Below, piece after piece: positions 53,071 through 61,120 of a DNA stretch of 64,000 bases. The notes under the pieces are model-generated. The model did not search any database, had not been told where the DNA came from, and saw nothing but the letters and a program-made list of their open reading frames with translations. Position 1 is the stretch's first letter, and every line of letters begins with the position of its first letter. Origin of the DNA: Dorea sp. AM10-31 (lineage in GTDB: Bacteria; Bacillota; Clostridia; Lachnospirales; Lachnospiraceae); NCBI RefSeq assembly GCF_003435815.1, contig NZ_QTUV01000007.1, positions 108,489-172,488 on the forward strand. The letters run 5' to 3'. The position numbers and the translations under genes are program-made.

Positions 53071-53866
53071 AACAAAAAGTTTTGCCTAAAGAAGTTAGCT
53101 GTATAAGTTCTTTCTTGAAATAAGAAGTGGAGTTAGGATGATCAACGGAATAATCTATGGCGAACTCACTAACATTTGAATATTCAGGCGTTCTTTTTAA
53201 AGAATTATAAAAGTTATCACCGGAAATTTGTTTGTTGTAGTTAATAGAAATCAAATTTGCTCGTTCCAATGAGTCAAGCGAAAGAGAAATTTGCTCTCTT
53301 TCGAGCGATATGCTCGGAGGAATAAAAACATTGTCATATAGAATTTGATAACTATTACCTCTAATTTTAACACCCATTGAAGCAACTGGAAAAGAGCTCT
53401 GACTGGAAAGAAAAAGATCCTGTAACAACAAGGCGTCAGATGGACTTAATTGCTTCAATATTTCTGGGAACGAAGGATGTGCCAAAGAAGCGGTATCAGA
53501 GTTCATAGATCCACTGATAAGTTTTGTAAACATCTCTCTTAGGATTTCCGATGAAACGCAGTACTTTGAGTTTTCCAAAGCCTGTGCAGTTGTTTGTAGG
53601 GATGGCTCCAGCTTTTTATCATCTGGGATTTCGTCGATGGATTGGTCTAATTGTTCGCGAAATTTTTCAAGGTCGTGCGCATATTGCAGACGCTTCTTTT
53701 CAGCTTTTTGACTGATTCCGCCAAAGACGAGATACCAAATATCAGCAAAGGTTTTTCCTATATTCTGAGTAGGAGCGTCGGTTAGATTTTTAACAGCGTT
53801 ATCAGCGGATTCAGGCATATCAGGAAGGTTGATTAAAGCTATATTATTCGTAGTATTCTCGGACAT
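53048..53866 (-). CDS. DUF4393 / Abi-alpha family protein (putative abortive-infection gene)
   Basis: 272 residues from the ATG at 53866, with an AAAGGAATG site; the frame back to 54043 has no support. The middle matches the DUF4393 (Abi-alpha) family as I know it: TFADIWYLVFGGISQKAEKKR, YAHDLEKFREQL, SSEILREMFTKLISGSMN and HPSFPEILKQLSPSDALLL. The family includes proteins linked to phage exclusion, but the mechanism is unknown. It is transcribed against the surrounding early genes from its own promoter, as expected for a lysogeny-expressed moron protecting the lysogen from other phages. Confidence 0.85.
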   Translation of the reverse strand: MSENTTNNIALINLPDMPESADNAVKNLTDAPTQNIGKTFADIWYLVFGGISQKAEKKRLQYAHDLEKFREQLDQSIDEIPDDKKLEPSLQTTAQALENSKYCVSSEILREMFTKLISGSMNSDTASLAHPSFPEILKQLSPSDALLLQDLFLSSQSSFPVASMGVKIRGNSYQILYDNVFIPPSISLEREQISLSLDSLERANLISINYNKQISGDNFYNSLKRTPEYSNVSEFAIDYSVDHPNSTSYFKKELIQLTSLGKTFCSICIGKH

Positions 53867-53897
53867 GAAATCATTCCTTTCATCATTTGATAGGAAA

Positions 53898-53926
53898 ATT
53901 ATACCAGAGAACCGCAACAAGTACAA
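53898..53926 (-). promoter_or_regulatory. Promoter of the DUF4393 gene
   Basis: On the - strand TTGTAC (53926-53921), 17 bp, TATAAT (53903-53898), 32 bp before the start codon. Confidence 0.7.
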
Positions 53927-53970
53927 ACTGTACCACATAACATGAAATAAGAACACAGGAGGGCAGGAAG

Positions 53971-54126
53971 ATGATTGTAGAAACAATGAACAACAATGGC
54001 TGCACCTGCCATATCTCCGATGATGCATACCGGGATAAAACACCGGAAGAGGTGAACCGGATTGTCCGGAGCTTTTCGGATTTCATCGTTGGAAGATTAA
54101 AGGACTTAAAAGAGAAAACCGCTTAG
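53971..54126 (+). CDS. Small phage early protein
   Basis: 51 residues with a GGAGGGCAGGAAG site. The N-terminal part (IVETMNNNGCTCHISDDAYRDKTPEEV) looks like a small zinc- or helix-containing early protein. The C-terminal half is a helix. It is the first gene of the rightward block after the DUF4393 gene. Function unknown. Confidence 0.65.
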   Translation: MIVETMNNNGCTCHISDDAYRDKTPEEVNRIVRSFSDFIVGRLKDLKEKTA

Positions 54127-54140
54127 GCGGTTAAAGTAAG

Positions 54141-54199
54141 ACAAGCTTTAAACAAGGTGATACAAGGTAAAACAAGCTTTTAAACAAGATCTACACAAG
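54141..54199 (+). repeat. Six helically phased ACAAG repeats (iteron-like)
   Basis: ACAAG at 54141, 54152, 54162, 54172, 54184 and 54195, spaced 11, 10, 10, 12 and 11 bp, all on one face of the helix. All three frames have stops, so the stretch is non-coding. It could be a binding array for a phage DNA-binding protein or part of an origin. Confidence 0.7.
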
Positions 54200-54218
54200 A
54201 TCGGAAAGGGGATAGAGC

Positions 54219-54332
54219 ATGAGGAAGAAGAGAAAAATGAGCGAAGCAACACAGAGCGCACTGCTGATCTGTCTGTCCTGTTACGCGGCAGCAGTATTGA
54301 TGTTTCTCCACTGGCTCTTTATTGGATATTGA
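54219..54332 (+). CDS. 37-residue membrane peptide
   Basis: Starts at an ATG with an AAAGGGG site. Basic start (RKKRK), then one hydrophobic helix (ALLICLSCYAAAVLMFLHWLF). The stop overlaps the next start (TGATG), so the two are translationally coupled. Confidence 0.6.
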   Translation: MRKKRKMSEATQSALLICLSCYAAAVLMFLHWLFIGY

Positions 54333-54475
54333 TGAGAGAGCAGAGAATTAAAAGATACAAAAGAAGAAAGCAGATGGCGTACAAAGTATTCTGCTGGATT
54401 CTCGGAATCCTGGTGGCGCTGATCGGCGTGTCAGTAGTTGGATTCTGGGTGGCGATTTTTATGACATTTTGCTAG
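54332..54475 (+). CDS. 47-residue membrane peptide
   Basis: Coupled to the preceding peptide. Very basic N-terminus (KRYKRRK), then a hydrophobic helix (VFCWILGILVALIGVSVVGFW). Positive-inside topology. Function unknown. Confidence 0.6.
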   Translation: MREQRIKRYKRRKQMAYKVFCWILGILVALIGVSVVGFWVAIFMTFC

Positions 54476-54489
54476 AAAGGGGTGAAAAA

Positions 54490-54729
54490 GTGCAGAACAT
54501 GAAAGAAAAATGGCTTGGATTTGCTACAGATGAAAATGTAGTCCGGGCGCTGAAAGATATCCGGAGAGTGGCTGCGAAGCATGGCATCCGGCATGTGTCG
54601 GTGCAGATTCTGGACGGTGATGTGTATGGATATACCAATGATGCAGCAGCCGGTCCGTACAATCTGGAGATCGGAACTTCCGGATTAAGAGTCGAAGCCG
54701 GACAGGCACAGTATTTTAAAAGCATATAA
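54490..54729 (+). CDS. Phage hypothetical protein, 79 residues
   Basis: Starts at a GTG with AAAGGGG 7 bp upstream, a better spacing than the ATG at 54499. Mixed alpha/beta: ENVVRALKDIRRVAAKHGIRHVSVQILDG, then a GTSGLRVEAGQ strand. No family recognised. Confidence 0.65.
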   Translation: MQNMKEKWLGFATDENVVRALKDIRRVAAKHGIRHVSVQILDGDVYGYTNDAAAGPYNLEIGTSGLRVEAGQAQYFKSI

Positions 54730-54815
54730 AAAGAGTGCCAGAAAGGGAAGAACCCGAATCCGGCACAAAAGAAATTAGTCAATTGTATTTTAAACGAAGA
54801 AAGGAAATTAGTCAA

Positions 54816-54995
54816 ATGGAGAATATTCCAGGATATGATTCGTGGAAGACAACACCGCCAGATGATCCTGATCCAGTTGCATTTTGCGATAATTGTGACG
54901 CGCCTTTGTATAAAGGAGATTCAATTTATATGCATATCAATGAAGAAAATCTGTGTGAAGTGTGTATGAATGATATGTACAGGAGGATATTGTAA
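54816..54995 (+). CDS. Small zinc-finger phage protein
   Basis: 59 residues from the ATG at 54816, with an AAAGGAA site; the longer frame from 54735 is rejected. A treble-clef-like zinc site is formed by FCDNCDAP and LCEVCMND. The last base is shared with the next gene's ATG (TAATG overlap). Function unknown. Confidence 0.7.
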   Translation: MENIPGYDSWKTTPPDDPDPVAFCDNCDAPLYKGDSIYMHINEENLCEVCMNDMYRRIL

Positions 54996-55177
54996 TGTGG
55001 AATATAGAAGTTGTAAGGACGTATAAGGCTGTTGGTGTGTATGAGTGTGAAGATAAAGTGATCTTCGAAGTGAACAGTTTAGATGAAGCAAGTGAGATTG
55101 TTTCTATGTTTGATAAATATAGTATTGGAGAATACAGATATTCGATTAATCGGAAAAAAGAAAGTGAGGAAGAATAG
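54995..55177 (+). CDS. Phage hypothetical protein, 60 residues
   Basis: ATG overlaps the preceding stop; GGAGGATATT is the site. Two strands and a helix (VYECEDKVIFEVNSLDEASEIVSMFDKY), then a basic tail. It is followed immediately by the DUF1071 gene. Function unknown. Confidence 0.65.
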   Translation: MWNIEVVRTYKAVGVYECEDKVIFEVNSLDEASEIVSMFDKYSIGEYRYSINRKKESEEE

Positions 55178-55801
55178 ATGGCACTTAAAAGCTATGAAGA
55201 GCTGATAAAGATTGATGTAAGCCAATACTGCGAAGATAGAGATGGATTTACATATCTAAACTGGGCAAAATGCATTGAGCTATTGAGGAAGAATGGTGCA
55301 ACTGAAGTGTACTGGGAACCTATTCCTGATCCGCAGACTGGGAGTAGCTTAAGAAAGACCGATATTGAGTTTACGGATAAAAATGGAAATACAAACCGTT
55401 GTTATGAAACCAGAATCAAAGTTGTAATCGATGATAAAGAATACGAGATGCAGACACCGGTAATGAATGGTGCGAATCCAGTAAAAGATAATTCGATGAG
55501 TCAGCAGAGAGTATGGAATAGCATGTGCAGAGCATTTGTGAAGTGTGTGGCTATTCATACCGGCCTTGGATTTAATTTGTGGCTGAAAGAAGAATACAAC
55601 AAACTGGAAGCAAAAATTCCGGGAACGGGGGAAAATCTTGCATCAGAAGCTAAAAAGAAAACACTGAAAACACAGTGCACGGCACACGGTATTGATCTGG
55701 CAGCCTGGGTGTGTGGAAACGGAAAGACAATGGACACGCTTACGGAGACAGAGTGTGCAAAGATGCTGAATGCGATTAAGAAAAAGTATGGTGATGATTA
55801 A
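55178..55801 (+). CDS. DUF1071-type single-strand annealing protein
   Basis: 207 residues. The DUF1071/Sak-type pattern is clear: YLNWAKCIELLRK near the N-terminus, MNGANPVKD in the middle, and SMSQQRVWNSMCRAFVKCVAIHTGLG, the family signature. These proteins anneal complementary single strands in phage recombination (Red-beta role). A GAGGAAG site lies before the ATG. It shares one base with the next gene, a NinB-like protein. Confidence 0.85.
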   Translation: MALKSYEELIKIDVSQYCEDRDGFTYLNWAKCIELLRKNGATEVYWEPIPDPQTGSSLRKTDIEFTDKNGNTNRCYETRIKVVIDDKEYEMQTPVMNGANPVKDNSMSQQRVWNSMCRAFVKCVAIHTGLGFNLWLKEEYNKLEAKIPGTGENLASEAKKKTLKTQCTAHGIDLAAWVCGNGKTMDTLTETECAKMLNAIKKKYGDD

Positions 55802-56373
55802 TGAACTTTACAGGAAAGCTCGAAGGTTTAAAGATGGACTATGTTACAAGAAAACAGAGTCTTTCATTGGAAGTAAATGAGGATGCAAGAGATGCATTCC
55901 AAGAGCTGAAAGATTGTGAGAAACTTGTTATTCAAATCAAGAAATATCGTAAAAAAAGAAGCCTGGATGCAAATGCATATTATTGGGTGCTGATTACAAA
56001 ACTTGCCAGAAGATTGGAATTGAGCAATCCGGAAATGCACAATATGTGTCTGGAAAGATATGGACAGTTGGAAATAATGGAGAATAAAGCTGTATTCGTT
56101 ACAATTCCAGATACAGAAGAGGCAGAAAATAAAGTGCGGAATGCTATGGATTATCACCTGCAGTCAACATCGCAGGTACGGCAAGGAGTAGATGGGCTTC
56201 TGTATCGGACTTATCGACTGCTTCGAGGTAGTCACACATATAATTCAGAAGAAATGGCGCGACTGATATCAGGTCTGATTATTATGTGTAAGGATGCACA
56301 GATTCCGGATAGCGAAATTGCAACACCGGAAGAAAAGAGACTTCTGAAAGAAAGGTATGGTGTGGATGTCTAA
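55801..56373 (+). CDS. NinB/Orf-like recombination protein (weak)
   Basis: 190 residues. KKYRKKRSLDANAYYWVLITKLA resembles the NinB (lambda Orf) start of the DNA-binding domain. The end TYNSEEMARLISGLIIMCKDAQI is common to phage NinB-like proteins. NinB binds single-stranded DNA and helps Red-type recombination. The ATG overlaps the stop of the annealing protein (TAATG), which fits a shared role. Confidence 0.65.
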   Translation: MNFTGKLEGLKMDYVTRKQSLSLEVNEDARDAFQELKDCEKLVIQIKKYRKKRSLDANAYYWVLITKLARRLELSNPEMHNMCLERYGQLEIMENKAVFVTIPDTEEAENKVRNAMDYHLQSTSQVRQGVDGLLYRTYRLLRGSHTYNSEEMARLISGLIIMCKDAQIPDSEIATPEEKRLLKERYGVDV

Positions 56374-56662
56374 AAAACTTTGGAGCGTGTTCACGGACGA
56401 TATGGATCACTGCTATTTTACTGGTACACCGTACGTGCACAGACATCATATTTTTTATGGCTCCAGAAGAGAATTATCGGAGAAATATGGGTACGTCATT
56501 CCGATAGCAAGTTATTTACATGAATTTGGAATTAACTCCGTTCATGATAATCCGAATCGCGGACTGGATTTGCAATTAAAACAGATGGCACAAGAACATT
56601 TTGAAAGCCATCATGGGACAAGAGAAGACTTCATAAAGATTTTTGGAAGAAGTTGGATGTAA
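56366..56662 (+). CDS. HNH-like phage protein
   Basis: 98 residues from the ATG at 56366; the ATG at 56357 is too close to GAAAGG. CYFTGTPYVHRHHIFYGSRR and then VHDNPNRGLDLQLKQMAQEHFE have the spacing of the HNH-type phage family (HH, then N and H). Only one zinc-type Cys remains (CYFTG). Likely a nuclease or nicking domain, or a derived inactive form. Confidence 0.7.
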   Translation: MSKKLWSVFTDDMDHCYFTGTPYVHRHHIFYGSRRELSEKYGYVIPIASYLHEFGINSVHDNPNRGLDLQLKQMAQEHFESHHGTREDFIKIFGRSWM

Positions 56663-56782
56663 CAAGTTAACTATAGATTCACCTGGCATTGTAACTAAGA
56701 AATGTAACGTATAAGACATGAAGTTCTTGCGCAATATGTTGTATCACAGCCAGAGAGCCAGGCTCTGGCAGAAAGGAGAAGT

Positions 56783-57103
56783 ATGACGACTCGAGAAAAA
56801 GCAGAAAGCTATTTTAATAGAATTGCGGATGGTCATAAGCATGCAATTGCCAGACCTTATGATAGAAATGTTGATAGGTCTTTAAGATCCATGATCAACA
56901 AAGCAAACAACAATGGAGATTGTATTATTAATGTAGGTGAAGGGATTTTCAGACCGATTCCCGGTGATCCGGTGGATGAAGCTGCATTTCATAAATATAC
57001 AGCTCAGGATTTACATAGAGCCAGAGAAATACAATTAAAAAGACTCTGTATGATACAGACGTTTGAAGGGTGGAGAAAGTGTGCAGCATCTGTTGACCAT
57101 TAA
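56783..57103 (+). CDS. Phage hypothetical protein, 106 residues
   Basis: Site AAAGGAGAAG. Start REKAESYFNRIADGH, then NKANNNGDCIINVGEGIFRPIPGDPVDEAAFHKY, which is typical of a gut Firmicute phage family of unknown function. The C-terminal half is helical. It overlaps the RusA gene by 23 bp. Confidence 0.7.
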   Translation: MTTREKAESYFNRIADGHKHAIARPYDRNVDRSLRSMINKANNNGDCIINVGEGIFRPIPGDPVDEAAFHKYTAQDLHRAREIQLKRLCMIQTFEGWRKCAASVDH

Positions 57104-57452
57104 TGGAAGATTAGACAACATGAATGATTATACAAGGGCGTGCCGGACGAATCAGTATAAAGGTGCCAAGATGAAACAAAAGAACGAGGCGGTTGTGATC
57201 CGGGCTATTTTAGAACAGTTAGGAAGATTGCGGATTACAAAACCAGTCATAATCAGATATCGATGGTATGAGCCAAATAAGAGAAGAGATTTGGACAATA
57301 TCAGTTCTTTTGGCAGAAAGGTGATTCAGGATGCACTTGTGCAGACAAAAGTACTTCGGGACGATGGATGGAGCTATATCATAGGGTTTCAGGATGCGTT
57401 TTTTGTGGACAAAGAGCGCCCGCGTATAGAAGTAGAAATAGAAGAGGTGTAA
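57081..57452 (+). CDS. rusA: RusA-family Holliday junction resolvase
   Basis: 123 residues from a GTG at 57081, with a GGTGGAGAAAG site. It carries RRDLDNISSFGRKVIQDALVQTKVLRDDGW, the RusA acidic motif (DLDN and DD) that binds the catalytic metal. It resolves four-way junctions made in recombination or replication. Overlaps the upstream gene and abuts the DnaD-like gene. Confidence 0.92.
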   Translation: MQHLLTINGRLDNMNDYTRACRTNQYKGAKMKQKNEAVVIRAILEQLGRLRITKPVIIRYRWYEPNKRRDLDNISSFGRKVIQDALVQTKVLRDDGWSYIIGFQDAFFVDKERPRIEVEIEEV

Positions 57453-57454
57453 AC

Positions 57455-58234
57455 GTGCCAAACAGAATATTAAAAGAGTCGATCAGGACGAGCGACAGCA
57501 TTAATGAGCTCAGTTGGTTCGAAGAAGTTCTGTTTTACCGGTTGATAGTAAGCTGTGATGATTATGGAAGATTTGATGGAAGGGTAGCGATTATAAAAGG
57601 GACCTGTTTTCCGCTCAAGAATGTAACGAATAAGAATATAGAAGATGCTCTCAATAAGTTGGTGTCGGTTGGCTTGGTGCGACACTACGAGGTAGAAGAA
57701 AAACCGTACCTTCAGTTACCAGCTTGGCAGTCGCATCAGAACATTCGTGCAAAGAAGAGTAGATATCCAAGTCCGGAAGAAGGGAACGATATTACATCTG
57801 ACAACAGTTGCAAACATATGTATGCAGATGTAAACACAAGTAATCAAATGCAAGCAAATGTTCCCGTAATCCAATCCAATCCGAATACGAATCCGAATAC
57901 AGAATCCGAATCATATACGGGCGACTCGCGCCTTGATACAGCTTTTTTTGAGTATATTCGTTTTCGGAAGCAGATCAAGAAACCGTTAACTGATCGCGCA
58001 ATACAGCTTGCAGTAGGAAAATTGCGGAAAATGTCCGATGATGTGGAAGAACAGATAGCAATTATCGATCAGTCGATCATGAATGGATGGAGTGGTCTAT
58101 TTCCGCTAAATCAGGACAAGGGTAATAAGAAAACAGGAAAGAAGAGTACCAGATTCAGCAATGCACATGAACGTAGTTATGACATGAAGCAATTGGAGAA
58201 AGATCTACTGGGAGTAAGAAAAGACACAGAATGA
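57455..58234 (+). CDS. DnaD-like phage replication protein
   Basis: 259 residues from a GTG at 57455, with a GAGGTG site. The N-terminal winged-helix region has RILKESIRTSDSINELSWFEEVLFYRLIVSCDDYGRF, the standard start of phage replisome-organiser proteins. A flexible N/Q-rich linker (about 135-180, SNPNTNPNTESES) leads to a C-terminal helical part (FRKQIKKPLTDRAIQLAVGKL). Likely binds the phage origin and loads the host helicase. Confidence 0.88.
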   Translation: MPNRILKESIRTSDSINELSWFEEVLFYRLIVSCDDYGRFDGRVAIIKGTCFPLKNVTNKNIEDALNKLVSVGLVRHYEVEEKPYLQLPAWQSHQNIRAKKSRYPSPEEGNDITSDNSCKHMYADVNTSNQMQANVPVIQSNPNTNPNTESESYTGDSRLDTAFFEYIRFRKQIKKPLTDRAIQLAVGKLRKMSDDVEEQIAIIDQSIMNGWSGLFPLNQDKGNKKTGKKSTRFSNAHERSYDMKQLEKDLLGVRKDTE

Positions 58235-58285
58235 TAAAAAGAGAAAAGTAAATTTCAGAAAGGAGACGGAGCTCCGGCCGGAGTA

Positions 58286-60823
58286 ATGATGCATCGGCTC
58301 CTTTTGATGAAGATGGATTACATAGAATTTTTAAAGACAAAAATTGAACTGGCTGTAGATAGCGGGTTCGAAGTAGATAAGACAAAGATAAATAAAGCAT
58401 TAAAACCACATCAGGCAGACGCTGTTGCCTGGGCATTACGGGGAGGGAGAAGAGCATTATTTGAATCTTTCGGTCTCGGAAAGACGGTCCAGGAATTAGA
58501 ATTCTGCCATCTGGCTGCAGAACATGAGAATGGTAGAGCATTAATAGTATTACCGCTAGGAGTAAAACAAGAATTTACTCAAGATGCGGTCAATGTATTG
58601 GGGTATGAAAGTCCAAGATATGTACGGACAATGGAAGAAGTAAAAGAAGCGAAAGAGCAGATTTTGCTGACCAATTACGAAAGGGTTAGGGACGGTAATA
58701 TAGATCCGGCATATTTTTCAGCTACAGCATTGGACGAAGCCAGTGTGCTTAGATCATTTGGAAGTAAAACCTATCAAACATTTTTGGACAAATTTAAATA
58801 TGTGAAGTATAAACTGGTGGCAACAGCAACGCCATCACCGAATAGATATAAAGAACTGATTCATTATGCCGGGTACTTGGAAGTTATGGATACTGGACAG
58901 GCATTGACAAGATTCTTTCAGAGAGATTCGACGAAAGCAAATAACCTGACACTTTATCCAAACATGGAAGATGAGTTTTGGTTGTGGATAAGTTCATGGG
59001 CATTATTTATCACAAAGCCATCTGATTTGAATCCAGAATATTCGGATGAAGGATATGAGTTACCACCGTTAAAAGTAAACTGGCATGAGATCCCGATAAA
59101 ATACGGAGATGCCATTGATAAGGATGGCCAGATGTCATTGTTTAACGAGGCTGCCGCAGGGTTAAAGGAAGCGGCACAGGTAAAGAGAGAATCGATTGAA
59201 CAGAGAGTTAAGAGAACGAAAAAGATTGTGGAAGCATCACCAGATGATCATTTTGTATTATGGCATGATCTGGAAGCTGAGCGTCATGCAATTAAGAAAG
59301 AACTTCCGGAAACGGTAGATATTTACGGTTCTATGGATTATGACACTAGAGAACAACGGGTAATAGATTTTTCACAAGGACGAACAAAGCTGTTTGCTAC
59401 AAAGAAATCTTTATCAGGATCGGGCTGTAACTTTCAGAGATATTGCCACAGAGAGATTTTTCTGGGTATCGATTATGAATTTAACGATTTTATCCAGGCA
59501 ATCCATCGTTGTTATAGATTTTTACAAAGCAAACCGGTGGTGATTGACATTATTTACATGGAAAATGAGCGCGAGATTAAAGAAGTGTTGATCGAGAAAT
59601 GGAAGAATCATAATCACATGGTAGAAAAAATGATAGAGATTGTAAAAAAATACGGATTATCATCTGCAGGTATGGAGAAGAGATTGGAACGAAAGATGGG
59701 AGTGAAAACAGTGAAAGTAGAAGGTAAGAATTTTACAGCAGTACACGATGATTGTGTAGAAGAAACAAGAAGAATGGAATCAAATAGCGTGGATTTGATT
59801 CATACATCAATTCCGTTCGGGAATCATTATGAATATTCCGCAAATTATAACGATTTTGGACATAACCAGAATACCGAACGCTTTTTCGAACAGATGGATT
59901 TCTTAACACCGGAGCTTTTGAGAGTCTTAAGACCGGGAAGAGTGGCAGCGATCCACGTCAAAGACCGTGTGCTGTTTGGAAATGTTACAGGCACCAGAAT
60001 GCCAACGATAGAGCCATTTCACGCACTGTGCATCGAACACTACATGAAACACGGCTTTCAGTATTTTGGAATGATCACAGTCGTTACGGATGTGGTAAGA
60101 GAAAATAACCAGACCTATCGCCTGGGATGGTCTGAACAGTGCAAAGACGGCTCCAAGATGGGAGTTGGATGCCCGGAATATATATTGCTTTTCCGAAAAC
60201 TTCCGACAGACCGGTCAAATGCTTATGCAGATGAACCGGTAAAGAAAAGCAAAGAAGAATATACGAGAGCCCAGTGGCAGATAGATGCACACGCTTACTG
60301 GAGATCATCTGGAGATAGGCTGATCAGCAAGGATGAATTAAAAGAACTTCCAGTAGAAAGTTTACAACAAGTATACCGTCAGTATAGCAGAGAGACTGTC
60401 TATAACTATGCGGAGCATGTAAAACTTGCGGAAGATTTGGATAAAAATGATAAATTACCAGCTATTTTTATGGTTGTAGCACCAGGAGCATGGAATCAAA
60501 TGGAAGTCTGGGATGACATCAACCGAATGAGAACATTAAACACAAACCAGAGCAGAAGAAGAGCACAGATGCATGTGTGCCCATTACAGTTGGACATCGT
60601 AGAAAGAATTATCAATAGATATAGCAATAAAGGGGATCTTGTATACGATCCATTTGGAGGACTTATGACGGTGCCTATGACAGCAGTTAAGATGTACCGG
60701 AAAGGTTATGGGTGTGAACTTAATCCAGATTACTTCCGGGATGGAGTGGGGTATTTGCAGGAAGCTGAAAACGAGGTAGATGCGCCTACATTATTTGATT
60801 TTATCAAAGAACCGAAAAAATAG
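58286..60823 (+). CDS. SNF2-type helicase fused to a DNA methyltransferase
   Basis: 845 residues. The N-terminal half (about 30-470) is a superfamily 2 helicase: LKPHQADAVAWAL, FESFGLGKT as Walker A, ALDEASVL in place of DEAH, ATATPSPN as motif III, and a C-terminal lobe with QAIHRCYRF. The C-terminal half (about 480-830) is an N4/N6-type methyltransferase: SVDLIHTSIPFGN stands for motif IV, VYDPFGGLMT for motif I, and GCELNPDYFRDG follows. Such fusions protect or modify phage DNA and occur in gut Firmicute phages. The start may be 58286, 58289 or 58307. Length suggests both domains are complete. Confidence 0.9.
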   Translation: MMHRLLLMKMDYIEFLKTKIELAVDSGFEVDKTKINKALKPHQADAVAWALRGGRRALFESFGLGKTVQELEFCHLAAEHENGRALIVLPLGVKQEFTQDAVNVLGYESPRYVRTMEEVKEAKEQILLTNYERVRDGNIDPAYFSATALDEASVLRSFGSKTYQTFLDKFKYVKYKLVATATPSPNRYKELIHYAGYLEVMDTGQALTRFFQRDSTKANNLTLYPNMEDEFWLWISSWALFITKPSDLNPEYSDEGYELPPLKVNWHEIPIKYGDAIDKDGQMSLFNEAAAGLKEAAQVKRESIEQRVKRTKKIVEASPDDHFVLWHDLEAERHAIKKELPETVDIYGSMDYDTREQRVIDFSQGRTKLFATKKSLSGSGCNFQRYCHREIFLGIDYEFNDFIQAIHRCYRFLQSKPVVIDIIYMENEREIKEVLIEKWKNHNHMVEKMIEIVKKYGLSSAGMEKRLERKMGVKTVKVEGKNFTAVHDDCVEETRRMESNSVDLIHTSIPFGNHYEYSANYNDFGHNQNTERFFEQMDFLTPELLRVLRPGRVAAIHVKDRVLFGNVTGTRMPTIEPFHALCIEHYMKHGFQYFGMITVVTDVVRENNQTYRLGWSEQCKDGSKMGVGCPEYILLFRKLPTDRSNAYADEPVKKSKEEYTRAQWQIDAHAYWRSSGDRLISKDELKELPVESLQQVYRQYSRETVYNYAEHVKLAEDLDKNDKLPAIFMVVAPGAWNQMEVWDDINRMRTLNTNQSRRRAQMHVCPLQLDIVERIINRYSNKGDLVYDPFGGLMTVPMTAVKMYRKGYGCELNPDYFRDGVGYLQEAENEVDAPTLFDFIKEPKK

Positions 60824-60839
60824 AGTGTGTGGAGGTAAG

Positions 60840-61037
60840 ATGATGGCAGTGATTCGTAATATAAGAGGTGGTACAGTCGGTCTGAATGAAGAAGACCGGC
60901 TGATGATCGCAAGGCTTCTGGTGAAAGCGGGATATGCAGTTAAGATCAGATACCGAACAATTCCGGGAAATGCGAAGGGGAAGAAAGAATACATAGTTGA
61001 ATACTGGGAGGAGAAAGAAAAGAAGATAGAAATGTAG
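60840..61037 (+). CDS. Phage hypothetical protein, 65 residues
   Basis: ATG with a GGAGG site (the ATG at 60843 is equally possible). Strand-helix-strand (VGLNEEDRLMIARLLVKAGYAVKIRYRTIPG). No family recognised. A promoter for the cyclase-like gene follows at once. Confidence 0.65.
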   Translation: MMAVIRNIRGGTVGLNEEDRLMIARLLVKAGYAVKIRYRTIPGNAKGKKEYIVEYWEEKEKKIEM

Positions 61038-61058
61038 AATGGTGTCGAACCTTGACAA

Positions 61059-61087
61059 TTGAATATTGATGGTTGGAATGGTATAAT
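61059..61087 (+). promoter_or_regulatory. Promoter of the cyclase-like gene
   Basis: TTGAAT (61059-61064), a 17-bp spacer and TATAAT (61082-61087), 34 bp before the start. The spacer contains most of a 15-nt repeat. Confidence 0.75.
61062..61076. repeat. 15-nt inverted repeat, left copy
   Basis: AATATTGATGGTTGG, the exact reverse complement of 61800-61814 in the terminator of the same gene, 724 bp away. It lies upstream of the predicted transcription start. Confidence 0.85.
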
Positions 61088-61120
61088 TTCTGTATAGAAA
61101 TATACAGGGAGGAAATGCCA

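Noticed and set aside
54141..54199. CRISPR array
   Set aside because: Units are only five bases and spacers 5-7 bases; no cas genes in the window.
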